Source: Pedococcus badiiscoriae (lineage in GTDB: Bacteria; Actinomycetota; Actinomycetes; Actinomycetales; Dermatophilaceae). Taken from it: DNA of 64,000 nucleotides. The stretch covers positions 806,001 through 870,000 of the forward strand of contig NZ_JACCAB010000001.1 in the NCBI RefSeq assembly GCF_013408925.1, in the 5' to 3' direction. Under the pieces are notes generated by a model that did no database searches, was not told the DNA's origin, and worked only from the letters and a program-made list of their open reading frames with translations. Positions 25,515 through 34,514 of this stretch are shown piece by piece (positions within the stretch are counted from its first letter, which is position 1; each line of letters opens with the position of its first letter). The translations under genes were made by a program, and so were the position numbers.

Positions 25515-26717
25515 GTGAGGAGTGCCACCGCCGCGCCCCAGGCCGCCACCGCGCTGTCCCGACACCGCGCGGCTGTCGCTGCGGCCTTCGCCGTGCAGGG
25601 CCTGCTGTTCATCTCGCTGACGACCCGCCTGCCGCGGTTCCAGAGGATCTGGGACCTGTCGGAGCTGTTCGTCTCGGGCCTGCTGCTGATGGTGGTGCTG
25701 CTCGCCGGCGCCGGGTCGGCCCTTGCCGAGCTGGCAGCCACCCGGATGGGCAGCGCCAGCACCCTGCGAGCCGGGTTCGCCCTCCAGGCCGTGGGGCTGG
25801 GCGCCGTGGCCGTCGCACCCCAGCGCGCCGTCTTCGTCGCAGGACTGGCCGTCTACGGCCTGGGCCTGGGCATCGTCGACGCCGCCTCCAACATGCAGGC
25901 CGTGGCTGTCGAGCACCGCTACGGCCGCACGATCCTGCCGTCCTTCCACGGCGCGTGGACTGCCGGCGGCATCGTCGCGACCGTCGTGACCATCGCGGTG
26001 ACGCGGTTGGGCCTGGTCGCGGGCCTGTTGCCCCTGTGCGTCCTTGCCCTCGGGCTGCTGGCGGCACCCCTGCTGCCCGCGGGAGCCGACACCCCGGTGG
26101 CCCCGGACGTCGCAGCCCTGGACGTGCCCTGGCGCAAGATCGCCCTCCTGGGCGCCGCGATGGTGCTCTTCTACATGGTCGACACGGCGGCCACCACCTG
26201 GGGCCCGGTCTTCCTCAAGTCGGTCCACCAGGCGCCCGACTGGCTGCTCCCGCTCGCGACGCTCCCCTACCTCGTGGCGAGCCTGGCCACCCGGCTCGCC
26301 GGAGACGCCGCGGTCGCGCGGCTCGGGGCGGTGGCGCTGGTGAGGGTCGGCGCACTCGTCGCCTGCGCAGCCTTGGCAGTCATCGTCTTCTCGCCGTCGT
26401 GGCCCGTCGCCGTCCTCGGGTTCACGGTGCTCGGCGGGTCCGTGGCCGTCATCGCTCCGCTCTCCTTCTCGGCCGCGGCCGTCGTGGCCGGCGGCGGGCT
26501 CGACCCGGAGGCCAGGCGGGCGAGGGTGGACGCGGTCATCGCGCGGTTCAACCAGTTCAACTACGTCGGCGGGCTGCTCGGTGCGGTCCTCACCGGCGTC
26601 GTCGGCGCCGACTCGCTGCGTCCCGGCTTCGCCGTCCCGATGGTCCTCATCCTGGCGATCCTGCCCCTCGCCGGTGCCTTCCGCGCCGAGCCGGCCACCC
26701 GGCACACGCCGTCCTGA
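25515..26717 (+). CDS. Major facilitator superfamily transporter
   Basis: A 400-residue membrane protein with about 12 hydrophobic segments, including AAAFAVQGLLFISLTTRLPR, GAGSALAELAATRMGS and VVAGLLPLC-like stretches. The short loops and the conserved-looking SFHGAWTAGGIVA resemble MFS sugar or drug exporters of the YbjJ/FucP-like type. The substrate is unknown. GTG at 25515 is chosen over a TTG at 25476 because GAGAGT ends 6 nt before it. It is convergent with rplQ and shares its terminator. Confidence 0.85.
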   Translation: MRSATAAPQAATALSRHRAAVAAAFAVQGLLFISLTTRLPRFQRIWDLSELFVSGLLLMVVLLAGAGSALAELAATRMGSASTLRAGFALQAVGLGAVAVAPQRAVFVAGLAVYGLGLGIVDAASNMQAVAVEHRYGRTILPSFHGAWTAGGIVATVVTIAVTRLGLVAGLLPLCVLALGLLAAPLLPAGADTPVAPDVAALDVPWRKIALLGAAMVLFYMVDTAATTWGPVFLKSVHQAPDWLLPLATLPYLVASLATRLAGDAAVARLGAVALVRVGALVACAALAVIVFSPSWPVAVLGFTVLGGSVAVIAPLSFSAAAVVAGGGLDPEARRARVDAVIARFNQFNYVGGLLGAVLTGVVGADSLRPGFAVPMVLILAILPLAGAFRAEPATRHTPS

Positions 26718-26723
26718 AAGCAC

Positions 26724-26763
26724 GAAGAGGGCCGTCCACCCCGATGGGTGAACGGCCCTCTTC
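26724..26763. terminator. Bidirectional terminator between the MFS gene and rplQ
   Basis: Arms GAAGAGGGCCGT (26724-26735) and ACGGCCCTCTTC (26752-26763) pair perfectly over 12 bp, and the internal CACCCC/GGGTG can pair too. It lies between the transporter stop and the rplQ stop, ending the last ribosomal operon of the main cluster. The outer ends are A/T-containing (GAAGA, TCTTC), the best terminator-like sequence in the window. Confidence 0.85.
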
Positions 26764-26787
26764 GATCGTGCCGTGTGGCTGCCTGGG

Positions 26788-27483
26788 TCAGGCGCCGGCC
26801 TTCGTGAAGCCAGCGGCCTCGGCGTCGGCACCGGACTTGAACCAGAACTCGGCCACGGTCTGGTCGAACCACTGGCCGTCGGGCTCGTGGTACTTGCCGG
26901 AGTCCGCGTTGCCCTTGACCGTGTAGGCCGCGTCGGGCGAGGAGCCGTCCTCGTTGGCGACGACGGCGCCCTCGGGCACCTCCGCGACCACGGCTTCGGT
27001 GGTGTCCTCTGCCTTGGCGTCGTCCTCGGCGGCCTTGGTCTCAGCCGCGGCCTCCTTGGCCTCAGCCTGCTTGGCGGCGCGCTTGGTGGCAGCCTCCGCC
27101 TCCTTGACCGTCGCCTTCTTGGCGATCGGCTCGCGGACGAGCTCGATCACGGCCATGGGGGCGTTGTCACCCTTGCGGGCGCCGATCTTGGTGATGCGGG
27201 TGTAGCCGCCGGGACGCTCGGCCATGTCGGGCGCGATCTCGGTGAAGAGACGGTGCACGACACCCTTGTCGGAGATGACCGACAGGACGCGACGACGCGC
27301 GTGCAGGTCACCGCGCTTGGCGAACGTCACCAGACGCTCGGCCAGCGGGCGCAGGCGCTTGGCCTTGGCCTCGGTGGTGGTGATCGAGTCGTGCTCGAAC
27401 AGCGACTGGGCCAGGTTGGCCAGGATCAGTCGCTCGTGGGCCGGACCGCCGCCGAGACGGGGACCCTTGGTGGGGGTAGGCAT
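26788..27483 (-). CDS. rplQ: 50S ribosomal protein L17 with a C-terminal extra domain
   Basis: The first 118 residues are ordinary L17 ([40 protein letters not shown] core, [20 protein letters not shown]). They are followed by an Ala/Glu/Lys-rich linker (about 119-186) and a compact domain at 187-231 with [15 protein letters not shown] and [12 protein letters not shown]. That domain resembles the small module called the sunset domain in actinobacterial proteins. L17 is normally about 120 residues, so this one is nearly doubled. It is 65 bp after rpoA and ends the operon. Confidence 0.93.
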   Translation of the reverse strand: MPTPTKGPRLGGGPAHERLILANLAQSLFEHDSITTTEAKAKRLRPLAERLVTFAKRGDLHARRRVLSVISDKGVVHRLFTEIAPDMAERPGGYTRITKIGARKGDNAPMAVIELVREPIAKKATVKEAEAATKRAAKQAEAKEAAAETKAAEDDAKAEDTTEAVVAEVPEGAVVANEDGSSPDAAYTVKGNADSGKYHEPDGQWFDQTVAEFWFKSGADAEAAGFTKAGA

Positions 27484-27548
27484 GGTTCAGGTTCTCCTTG
27501 GTGTGCAAGGGGCGGATGGTCTCCCGCCCGCCCCTCAGCGGCGGTTGG

Positions 27549-28583
27549 TCAGAGCTGCTCGTCTTCGGCCAGCGAACGGCCGTCGTCAGCGAAGTCGTCG
27601 TCGTAGTCGCCGTAGGTGTCAGCGATCGCGCTCGGGTCGAACCCGGGCGGGCTGTCCTTGAGCGCCAGACCCATGCCGACGAGCTTGGCCTTGACCTCGT
27701 CGATCGACTTCGCACCGAAGTTGCGGATGTCGAGCAGGTCGGCCTCGCTGCGACCCACGAGCTCACCCACGGTGTGGATGCCCTCGCGCTTGAGGCAGTT
27801 GTAGGACCGCACGGTGAGGTCGAGGTCCTCGATCGGCAGCGCCAGGTCGGCGGCCAGGGCAGCGTCGGTCGGCGACGGGCCCATGTCGATGCCCTCCGCC
27901 TCGACGTTGAGCTCACGCGCAAGGCCGAACAGCTCGACGAGGGTCTTGCCGGCCGAGGCCATGGCGTCACGCGGAGCCATCGAGTTCTTGGTCTCGACGT
28001 CGACGATGAGCTTGTCGAAGTCGGTGCGCTGCTCCACACGGGTCGCCTCGACCTTGTAGGTCACGGCGAGCACGGGCGAGTAGATGGAGTCGACCGGGAT
28101 GCGGCCGATCTCCTGGTCACCGGACTTGTTCTGGTTGGCCGAGACGTAGCCGCGACCGCGCTCGACGGTCAGCTCCATCTCGATCTTGCCCTTGCCGTTG
28201 AGCGTGGCGATGTGAAGGTCGGGGTTGTGCACCTCGACACCGGCCGGCGGCGCGATGTCCGCAGCGGTGACGGCGCCGGCGCCCTGCTTGCGCAGGTACA
28301 TGACGACCGGCTCGTCGTGCTCCGAGGAGACGACCAGGCCCTTGATGTTGAGGATGATCTCGGTGACGTCCTCCTTGACCCCGGGGATCGTGGAGAACTC
28401 GTGCAGCACGCCGTCGATGCGGATGCTGGTCACGGCGGCGCCGGGGATGCTCGACAGGAGCGTGCGGCGCATGGAGTTGCCGAGCGTGTAGCCGAAGCCG
28501 GGCTCGAGGGGCTCGATGACGAATCGGCTGCGGTTGTCCGCAACCACGTCTTCGCTGAGGGAGGGGCGCTGTGCGATGAGCAC
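27549..28583 (-). CDS. rpoA: RNA polymerase subunit alpha
   Basis: A 344-residue alpha subunit. The N-terminal assembly domain has [28 protein letters not shown], and the C-terminal domain has the UP-element/activator surface region [19 protein letters not shown] and [14 protein letters not shown]. It ends in a short acidic tail. The start codon is GTG. It follows rpsD after 152 bp that hold a strong palindrome, so its level may be adjusted relative to the ribosomal genes. Confidence 0.97.
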   Translation of the reverse strand: MLIAQRPSLSEDVVADNRSRFVIEPLEPGFGYTLGNSMRRTLLSSIPGAAVTSIRIDGVLHEFSTIPGVKEDVTEIILNIKGLVVSSEHDEPVVMYLRKQGAGAVTAADIAPPAGVEVHNPDLHIATLNGKGKIEMELTVERGRGYVSANQNKSGDQEIGRIPVDSIYSPVLAVTYKVEATRVEQRTDFDKLIVDVETKNSMAPRDAMASAGKTLVELFGLARELNVEAEGIDMGPSPTDAALAADLALPIEDLDLTVRSYNCLKREGIHTVGELVGRSEADLLDIRNFGAKSIDEVKAKLVGMGLALKDSPPGFDPSAIADTYGDYDDDFADDGRSLAEDEQL

Positions 28584-28683
28584 GGGTGTTTCCTTTCTCT
28601 TCGGCGACCGCTATATGACGCCGATGATGTGCCGGTCCGACCGGCTGTCCACGCCACCTCTGTCCGCGGTGTGGACCACAACG

Positions 28684-28728
28684 CCTCGGTACGCCGCGTG
28701 CGCGGGGAGCGCCCGCGGCATACCGAGG
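28684..28728 (-). terminator. TATGCCGCG-type palindrome between rpsD and rpoA
   Basis: Arms CCTCGGTACGCCGCG (28684-28698) and CGCGGCATACCGAGG (28714-28728) pair over 15 bp with one mismatch. As minus-strand RNA the odd pair is a G-U wobble, so the hairpin is intact in the transcript that actually crosses it. The 15-nt loop is GC-rich. It begins 7 bp after the rpsD stop. Confidence 0.7.
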
Positions 28729-28735
28729 TTGGTTG

Positions 28736-29344
28736 TCAGTTCTTCGAGTAGAGCTCGACGATCAGCTGCTCCGTGAGGATCGTGTCGATCTGCGCACGCT
28801 CCGGGAGCTGGTGGATCATGATCTGCAGCGTGCCCGGGACGACCTGGAGCCAGGCCGGGGTGGGGCGCTCGCCGAAGGTCTGGCGGGCCAGCTCGATCGG
28901 GAAGGTGTTCACGGACTGCTTGCGAACGGTGATGATGTCGTACTGCTCGACGCGGTAGGACGGGACGTCCACGCGCACGCCGTTGACCTCGAAGTGACCG
29001 TGCGTGACGAGCTGGCGAGCCGCACGACGGGTGCGGGCCAGGCCGGCGCGGTAGATCACGTTGTCCAGGCGGGACTCGAGGATCTGCAGCAGGGTCTCAC
29101 CGGTCTTGCCGGAGCGCCGTGAGGCCTCCTTGTAGTAACCGCGGAACTGCTTCTCCATGACGCCGTAGGTGAAGCGAGCCTTCTGCTTCTCCTGCAGCTG
29201 GGTGAGGTACTCCTTCTCCTGCATCCGGCGACGGCCGTGCTGGCCGGGCGGGAAGGGACGGAGCTCGAAGTTCTTGTCGCCGCCGACGAGGTCGACCTTG
29301 AGGCGACGCGACTTCTTGGTGATGGGGCCGGTGTAACGAGCCAT
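28736..29344 (-). CDS. rpsD: 30S ribosomal protein S4
   Basis: A 202-residue S4, a primary 16S rRNA binder. It has the N-terminal YTGPITKKSRRLKVDLVG, GQHGRRRMQEKEYLTQLQEKQK and the S4 RNA-binding domain with LDNVIYRAGLARTRRAARQLV and GHFEVNGVRVDVPSYRV. There is no zinc-binding cysteine cluster in the N-terminus, so it is the C- form. In many bacteria S4 represses the alpha operon; the long leader before rpsM could serve that. Confidence 0.97.
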   Translation of the reverse strand: MARYTGPITKKSRRLKVDLVGGDKNFELRPFPPGQHGRRRMQEKEYLTQLQEKQKARFTYGVMEKQFRGYYKEASRRSGKTGETLLQILESRLDNVIYRAGLARTRRAARQLVTHGHFEVNGVRVDVPSYRVEQYDIITVRKQSVNTFPIELARQTFGERPTPAWLQVVPGTLQIMIHQLPERAQIDTILTEQLIVELYSKN

Positions 29345-29379
29345 GAGTTTTCTCTATCTCCCTGTTCTGTACCGACGGC

Positions 29380-29784
29380 TCAGACGCGGCGGCGCTTGGG
29401 CGGACGGACACCGTTGTGCGGCGAGGGGGTGACGTCGCTGATCGCGCCGACCTCCAGGCCGGTGGCGGTCAGGGAGCGGATGGCGGTCTCGCGACCGGAG
29501 CCCGGGCCCTTGACGAAGACGTCGACCTTGCGCATGCCGTGCTCCATCGCGCGGCGGGCGGCAGCCTCGGCGGCCATCTGCGCGGCGAACGGGGTGGACT
29601 TGCGCGAGCCCTTGAAGCCGACCTGGCCGGCGGAGGCCCACGAGATCACGGCGCCGGTGGGGTCCGTGATCGAGATGATGGTGTTGTTGAACGTGCTCTT
29701 GATGTGAGCGTGCCCGTGGGCGACGTTCTTCTTCTCCTTGCGGCGCACCTTCTTGGCGCCAGCGGTACGAGCCTTGGGAGGCAT
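29380..29784 (-). CDS. rpsK: 30S ribosomal protein S11
   Basis: A 134-residue S11 of the platform. Conserved stretches include [35 protein letters not shown] and the C-terminal [18 protein letters not shown]. Its ATG overlaps the rpsM stop by one base (TAATG), which couples their translation. rpsD follows after 35 bp. Confidence 0.98.
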   Translation of the reverse strand: MPPKARTAGAKKVRRKEKKNVAHGHAHIKSTFNNTIISITDPTGAVISWASAGQVGFKGSRKSTPFAAQMAAEAAARRAMEHGMRKVDVFVKGPGSGRETAIRSLTATGLEVGAISDVTPSPHNGVRPPKRRRV

Positions 29785-30161
29785 TACTTACCAACCTTCT
29801 TCTTGCCGGCGACGGTGCGCTTGGGGCCCTTGCGGGTGCGCGCGTTGGTCTTGGTGCGCTGGCCGCGCACGGGCAGGCCACGGCGGTGGCGCAGGCCCTC
29901 GTAGGAGCCGATCTCGACCTTGCGGCGGATGTCGGCGGCGATCTCGCGACGGAGGTCACCCTCGATCTTGACGTTCGCCTCGAGGTAGTCGCGCAGGGCG
30001 ACGAGATCGGAGTCGGTCAGGTCGCGGACGCGGGTGTTCGGGTTGACACCCGTGGCTGCCAGCGCCTGCTGGGAGCGGGTACGACCCACTCCGAAGATGT
30101 AGGTGAGAGCGATCTCGACGCGCTTCTCGCGCGGGAGATCCACACCGACAAGACGTGCCAT
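29784..30161 (-). CDS. rpsM: 30S ribosomal protein S13
   Basis: A 125-residue S13, which contacts S19 and the 50S subunit. It begins [20 protein letters not shown] and ends in the basic tail [14 protein letters not shown]. The frame is open upstream for 59 codons, but ATG at 30161 gives the family N-terminus and follows AAAGGAA at good spacing. It is the first gene after a 250-bp gap downstream of rpmJ. Confidence 0.97.
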   Translation of the reverse strand: MARLVGVDLPREKRVEIALTYIFGVGRTRSQQALAATGVNPNTRVRDLTDSDLVALRDYLEANVKIEGDLRREIAADIRRKVEIGSYEGLRHRRGLPVRGQRTKTNARTRKGPKRTVAGKKKVGK

Positions 30162-30411
30162 CTTGTGTGTTTCCTTTGTTTCACCGGAGGTCTGGAGCAG
30201 TACCGTTCCGGGCTTGCTCCCGAAGCTTTCCTCGGGGCACCGGTCCTCGGCCTCCGGGCCGGGGGTGACGTCCTGGTCGGCGTGAGTGTCGTCTTTCGAC
30301 GACGCCGCGCACAGGGGCCGGGTACTGCGGTCATTCACTTGTCTGCGCTTCTCGAAGAGATGCGAGTCGTGCTGGGGCGAGTCCCGCTGCCGGGCCTCGC
30401 GGTACTTCTGG
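30162..30411 (-). promoter_or_regulatory. 250-bp rpsM leader region with hairpins
   Basis: The gap between rpmJ and rpsM is the longest inside the gene run. On the minus strand GTCGTC-GAAA-GACGAC (30288-30303) forms a hairpin with a GNRA tetraloop, and CCCGA with TTCGGG forms another near 30220-30235. I see no convincing promoter. The region could be an autoregulatory leader for the rpsM-rpsK-rpsD-rpoA group, by analogy with S4 control in other bacteria. Confidence 0.4.
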
Positions 30412-30525
30412 TCAGCCCTGGCGCTGCTTGTGGCGCAGGTTCTCGCAGATCACCATGACCCGGCCGTGACGGCGGATCACCTTGCACTTGTCGCAGATCT
30501 TCTTGACGCTCGGCTGAACCTTCAT
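30412..30525 (-). CDS. rpmJ: 50S ribosomal protein L36 (zinc-binding form)
   Basis: A 37-residue protein beginning [19 protein letters not shown] and containing [11 protein letters not shown]. The zinc ligands are the C-x2-C pair, a third cysteine and a histidine, so this is the zinc form rather than the zinc-free paralogue. Zinc-limited actinobacteria often encode an alternative copy elsewhere. It lies 68 bp after infA. Confidence 0.97.
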   Translation of the reverse strand: MKVQPSVKKICDKCKVIRRHGRVMVICENLRHKQRQG

Positions 30526-30593
30526 AGCCTCTGCTTCGCCTCGATCTGGCACTGCCGGTCCGGTTGGGCCAGCAGGTCTAACGGGTGGTGCGT

Positions 30594-30815
30594 CTAGCGG
30601 TAGCGGAAGACGATCCGGCCACGGGTCAGGTCGTACGGGCTGAGCTCCACCACCACGCGGTCCTCGGGGAGGATCCGGATGTAGTGCTGACGCATCTTGC
30701 CCGAGATGTGAGCGAGAACCTTGTGACCGTTCGTCAGCTCGACCCGGAACATCGCGTTCGGGAGAGCCTCGACGATCGTGCCCTCGATCTCGATGACACC
30801 GTCCTTCTTGGCCAT
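30594..30815 (-). CDS. infA: Translation initiation factor IF-1
   Basis: A 73-residue OB-fold protein that blocks the ribosomal A site during initiation. The sequence starts [20 protein letters not shown] and ends [16 protein letters not shown]. The upstream in-frame codons are not family-like, so ATG at 30815 is used, with TGGAGGAT as the ribosome-binding site. It is 137 bp after map and probably has its own promoter. Confidence 0.98.
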   Translation of the reverse strand: MAKKDGVIEIEGTIVEALPNAMFRVELTNGHKVLAHISGKMRQHYIRILPEDRVVVELSPYDLTRGRIVFRYR

Positions 30816-30896
30816 ATCCTCCACAATCTGTTGCGTGGCACCCCCTGCTGGGGCGCACACACGAATGCGGCGCGCGAGGTCGCGCACCAACAGACG

Positions 30897-30936
30897 AGTC
30901 TACGCCAGGACTCGCTGAGCACGAAATCGTGCTCAG
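30897..30936 (-). promoter_or_regulatory. Hairpin overlapping a predicted infA promoter
   Basis: CTGAGCACGA (30915-30924) and TCGTGCTCAG (30927-30936) pair perfectly over 10 bp, 17 bp after the map stop. On the minus strand TTTCGT inside the palindrome lies 18 bp before TAGACT (30897-30902), so the palindrome overlaps the possible -35 box. It could be a terminator for secY-adk-map, an operator, or both. Confidence 0.45.
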
Positions 30937-30952
30937 GACCCTCGGTCCCCGG

Positions 30953-31795
30953 TCAGCCCAGAGGCGCGTATGCCGCGCCGGCGGCTTCCAGCCGCTCCTT
31001 GCCACCGTCGAGCGCGGTGAGCACCCACAGGCCGTCGTCCGTGACCGCCACGGTGTTCTCCCAGTGCGCGGCCCGGGACGAGTCGACCGTGACCACGGTC
31101 CAGTCGTCCTGCAGCACCCGGGTCTCGGCGGACCCGAGGGTCACCATCGGCTCGATCGCCACGGTGACACCGGAGCGGACCGTCGGCCCCTTGTCGCGGA
31201 CGCGGTAGTTCGGCACCTGCGGGTCCATGTGCATCTCCGTGCCGATGCCGTGACCGACGTAGTCCTCGACGATCCCGTACTCGTGCCCGTCGCTGGTGCC
31301 GGAGGCGACGATGCTGTCCTCGACACCGGCGCCCACGGCATACAGCGACTCCCCCACGGCGAGGGCGGCTATGCCGGCCCACATGGAGTCCTCGGTGGCG
31401 TCGATGAGGGCGAGGTCCTCGGGACGCCCGGCGTCACGACCGCCCACGATGACCGAGATCGCGGCGTCGCCGTGCCAGCCGTCCACGATGGCGCCGCAGT
31501 CGATGGAGATGAGGTCGCCCTCGAGCAGCACCCGCGAGCCGGGGATGCCGTGCACGACCTCGTCGTTGACCGACGTGCAGAGCGAGCCGGTGAAGCCGTG
31601 GTAGCCCAGGAACGACGGGGTCGCCCCGCATCCGCGGATGTGCTCCTCCGCGAGCTCGTCGAGCTGCTTGGTCGTCATGCCCGGACGGACCGTCTGGGCC
31701 ATCAGCTGCAGGGTCTGGCCGACCACCAGGCCGGCCTTGCGCATCCGCAGGATCTGGTCTGGGGTCTTGGTCTCGATGCGGGACCTGCCGAACAT
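30953..31795 (-). CDS. map: Methionine aminopeptidase type I
   Basis: Removes the initiator methionine from nascent proteins. The 280-residue product has the five metal ligands of the pita-bread fold in [18 protein letters not shown] (two Asp), GHGIGTEMH (His), VAIEPM (Glu) and [10 protein letters not shown] (Glu). No N-terminal zinc finger is present. Its ATG overlaps the adk stop by one base (TGATG). The secY-adk-map order is standard. Confidence 0.97.
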   Translation of the reverse strand: MFGRSRIETKTPDQILRMRKAGLVVGQTLQLMAQTVRPGMTTKQLDELAEEHIRGCGATPSFLGYHGFTGSLCTSVNDEVVHGIPGSRVLLEGDLISIDCGAIVDGWHGDAAISVIVGGRDAGRPEDLALIDATEDSMWAGIAALAVGESLYAVGAGVEDSIVASGTSDGHEYGIVEDYVGHGIGTEMHMDPQVPNYRVRDKGPTVRSGVTVAIEPMVTLGSAETRVLQDDWTVVTVDSSRAAHWENTVAVTDDGLWVLTALDGGKERLEAAGAAYAPLG

Positions 31796-32370
31796 CAGGA
31801 TCGAGCAACCCCTTCGAGGGCGTCGGAGACACGGGTGAAGACGTCGTCCACCGGACCCATCCCGTCGACCTGCACGAGCAGGCCGCGGGCGGAGTAGACG
31901 TCGGTCAGCGGGGCTGTCTCGCGACGGTAGATCGCCTGCCGCTCGCGGATGACCTCTTCGGTGTCGTCCTCGCGGCCCTCGATCTGGGCGCGCTTGAGCA
32001 GCCGCTGGACGACGGCCTCGTCGTCGACGGTCAGCTCGAGCACGGCGTCCAGCGCGTGGCCGTGCTCGGCCAGGATCGCATCGAGCGTCTCGACCTGCGC
32101 CGCGGTGCGCGGGAACCCGTCGAGCAGGAAGCCCTGCTCCGCGTCGTCCTCGAAGAGGCGGTCGCGGACGACGGCGTTGGTGATCTCGTCGGTGACGTAG
32201 CCACCGGACGCCAGCACCTCCTTGACCTGCAGACCCAGAGGCGTCTCGTTCTTGATGTTGGCGCGGAAGATGTCACCGGTGGAGATCGCGGGGATGCCGA
32301 ACTTCTCGGCGATCTTGGCGGCCTGGGTGCCCTTTCCGGCACCCGGGGGGCCGAGGATGATGAGGCGCAT
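31795..32370 (-). CDS. adk: Adenylate kinase (short form)
   Basis: Interconverts ATP plus AMP and two ADP. The 191-residue product has the P-loop ILGPPGAGKGTQA at residues 4-16, the AMP-site STGDIFR and the FLLDGFPRT motif. The lid is the short type (REDDTEEVIRERQ) without zinc cysteines, usual in actinobacteria. It overlaps secY by one base at its start and map by one base at its end. Confidence 0.97.
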   Translation of the reverse strand: MRLIILGPPGAGKGTQAAKIAEKFGIPAISTGDIFRANIKNETPLGLQVKEVLASGGYVTDEITNAVVRDRLFEDDAEQGFLLDGFPRTAAQVETLDAILAEHGHALDAVLELTVDDEAVVQRLLKRAQIEGREDDTEEVIRERQAIYRRETAPLTDVYSARGLLVQVDGMGPVDDVFTRVSDALEGVARS

Positions 32371-33683
32371 CAGCGGAGGAACCCTTCGTAATGGCGCTGC
32401 TGCAGCTGCGACTCGATCTGCTTCACCGTCTCGAGGCCGACGCCGACGATGATGAGGATGGAGGTGCCACCGAACGGGAAGTTCTGGTTGGCCCCGACGA
32501 GTACCAGTGCGATGAGCGGGATCAGCGAGACGAGGCCGAGGTAGATGGCCCCTGGAACCGTGATGCGGGTGAGCACGTAGTCGAGGTACTCGGCCGTGGG
32601 TCGCCCGGCGCGGATACCTGGGATGAAGCCGCCGTAGCGCTTCATGTTGTCGGCCACTTCCTCCGGGTTGAACGTGATCGACACGTAGAAGAACGTGAAG
32701 AACAGGATCAGCACGATGTAGACGGCCATGTAGATCGGGTGGTCGCCCCGCACCAGGTGCTGGTCGATCCAGGTCACCCAGCCGGGCTGGTTGCCGGTGG
32801 TGGACCGGTTGAACTGTGCCAGCAACGACGGCAGTGCGAGCAAGGAGGAGGCGAAGATCACGGGGATGACGCCGGCCATGTTGACCTTGAGCGGGATGTA
32901 GGTCGACGTGCCGCCGTACATCTGGCGGCCGACCTGGCGCTTGGCGTACTGCACCGGGATGCGCCGCTGGCTCTGCTCGACGAACACGACCAGCGCGATG
33001 ATCATGAACCCGAGCAGGATGACGCCGATGAAGACGTCCCACCGCCCGTCCTTCTGCTGGATCGCCCACAGCGAGGACGGGAACGAGCTCGCGATCGAGG
33101 TGAAGATCAGCAGCGACATGCCGTTGCCGATGCCCTTGTCGGTGACGAGCTCGGCCAGCCACATGACCACACCGGTGCCGGCGGTCATCGTGAGGACCAT
33201 GATGACCAGGGTCGGGATCGAGTTGTCCGGCAGGATGCTCGTGCAGTTCGGGCCGAACAGAGCCGAGGGGTTCTGGGCGAACGTGATCAGCGTCGAGGAC
33301 TGCAGGACCGCGAGACCGATGGTCAGGTAGCGCGTGTACTGCGTCATCTTCGTCTGGCCCTGCTGGCCCTCCTTCTTGAGGGCCTCGAACCGCGGGATGA
33401 CCACGGTGAGGAGCTGCACGATGATGCTCGCCGTGATGTACGGCATGATCCCGAGCGCGAAGATCGACAGCTGCAGGAGCGCGCCACCGCTGAACAGGTT
33501 GGCAAGGCCGAGCACGCCGGTCGTGGAGTTCGCGCCCTTGATGCAGGCCTGGACAGCCTTGTAGCTCACGCCGGGGACGGGCACGTGCGAGCCCAGCCGG
33601 AAGATGATGATGATCCCGAGGGTGAACAGCAGCTTCCTGCGCAGGTCCGGCGTCTTGAACGCACGGGTGAAGGCGGTGAGCAC
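32370..33683 (-). CDS. secY: Preprotein translocase subunit SecY
   Basis: The channel protein of the Sec translocon. The 437-residue product has about ten membrane segments; the first region reads LRRKLLFTLGIIIIFRLGSHVPVPGV and the plug region GLANLFSGGALLQLSIFALGIMPYI is intact in parts. The conserved cytosolic loops SQRRIPVQYAKR and EVADNMKRYGGFIPGIRAG contact the ribosome and SecA. The start codon is GTG. A 154-bp gap with two hairpins precedes it, so it may be transcribed partly on its own. Confidence 0.97.
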   Translation of the reverse strand: MLTAFTRAFKTPDLRRKLLFTLGIIIIFRLGSHVPVPGVSYKAVQACIKGANSTTGVLGLANLFSGGALLQLSIFALGIMPYITASIIVQLLTVVIPRFEALKKEGQQGQTKMTQYTRYLTIGLAVLQSSTLITFAQNPSALFGPNCTSILPDNSIPTLVIMVLTMTAGTGVVMWLAELVTDKGIGNGMSLLIFTSIASSFPSSLWAIQQKDGRWDVFIGVILLGFMIIALVVFVEQSQRRIPVQYAKRQVGRQMYGGTSTYIPLKVNMAGVIPVIFASSLLALPSLLAQFNRSTTGNQPGWVTWIDQHLVRGDHPIYMAVYIVLILFFTFFYVSITFNPEEVADNMKRYGGFIPGIRAGRPTAEYLDYVLTRITVPGAIYLGLVSLIPLIALVLVGANQNFPFGGTSILIIVGVGLETVKQIESQLQQRHYEGFLR

Positions 33684-33781
33684 AGGTCCTCCTGGTGACG
33701 CGGGCCGGTTCGGCCCCGCGGTGATGACGGTCAGGCAATCCTAGGAAGGTTACCCCGGGCCGTGGCCCGGGACACCAAACG

Positions 33782-33823
33782 GGTATGCCGCGAGCTCACC
33801 GTGAGGTGAGCCCGCGGCATACC
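33782..33823. terminator. TATGCCGCG-type compound palindrome between rplO and secY
   Basis: Outer arms GGTATGCCGCG (33782-33792) and CGCGGCATACC (33813-33823) pair perfectly. Inner arms GCTCACC and GGTGAGC extend the stem with a GTGA loop after one mismatched pair. A second hairpin, CCCGGGCC-GT-GGCCCGGG, lies at 33754-33771, nearer secY. The pair marks the boundary between the rplO end of the ribosomal run and secY. Confidence 0.75.
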
Positions 33824-33837
33824 TGCAGCTGGGTGGG

Positions 33838-34329
33838 TCAGGCCGAGGTGACCGAGCCGCCGGCGGCCTCGATCTTCTCCTTGGCGGTGGCCGAGAACTT
33901 GTCAGCGGTCACGTTGACCTTGACGGTGATCTCGCCGGTGCCGAGCACCTTGACCAGGGAGCTGTCGCGGACCGCACCCTTGGCCACGAGGTCGGCGACG
34001 GTCACGTCGCCACCCTCGGGGAACAGGGCGGACAGCTTGTCCAGGTTCACGACCTGGTACTCCACGCGGAACGGGTTCTTGAACCCGCGAAGCTTCGGCA
34101 GGCGCATGTGCAGCGGCATGGCGCCACCTTCGAAGCGCTCCGGAACCTGGTAGCGGGCCTTGGTGCCCTTGGTGCCACGACCGGCGGTCTTGCCCTTGGA
34201 GCCCTCACCGCGACCCACACGGGTCTTCGCGGTCTTGGCGCCGGGGGCCGGACGCAGGTGGTGCACCTTGAGGGTCGTGCCCTCGGGCGCGGCTTCTGTC
34301 GAGGCCTTCTTGGTGTCCTTGGTGGCCAT
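33838..34329 (-). CDS. rplO: 50S ribosomal protein L15
   Basis: A 163-residue L15. Conserved regions are [26 protein letters not shown] near residue 20 and [21 protein letters not shown] in the middle. The N-terminal 18 residues are a short Lys/Thr/Glu extension. It lies 2 bp after rpmD and is the last gene before the palindromes that precede secY. Confidence 0.97.
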   Translation of the reverse strand: MATKDTKKASTEAAPEGTTLKVHHLRPAPGAKTAKTRVGRGEGSKGKTAGRGTKGTKARYQVPERFEGGAMPLHMRLPKLRGFKNPFRVEYQVVNLDKLSALFPEGGDVTVADLVAKGAVRDSSLVKVLGTGEITVKVNVTADKFSATAKEKIEAAGGSVTSA

Positions 34330-34331
34330 GG

Positions 34332-34514
34332 TCAGTCAACCTCCTCGACGGCAACGAGGTGCGTCACCGTCTTGACCATCCCGCGGATCTCGGGACGGTC
34401 CTCCTTGACGACGACGTCGCCAATGCGCTTCAGACCGAGGCTGCGGAGCGTGTCACGCTGGTTCTGCTTGCCACCGATCTCGGAACGGGTCTGGGTCACC
34501 TTCAGACGTGCCAT
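34332..34514 (-). CDS. rpmD: 50S ribosomal protein L30
   Basis: A 60-residue L30 beginning [20 protein letters not shown] with the usual [20 protein letters not shown] helix-strand region. Its start overlaps the rpsE stop by one base (TGATG). It lies between rpsE and rplO, the standard order. Confidence 0.97.
   Translation of the reverse strand: MARLKVTQTRSEIGGKQNQRDTLRSLGLKRIGDVVVKEDRPEIRGMVKTVTHLVAVEEVD

Noticed and set aside
30162..30338. Extended S13 with a 59-residue N-terminus
   Set aside because: S13 starts sharply at [10 protein letters not shown] with a good ribosome-binding site; the upstream residues have no family similarity.
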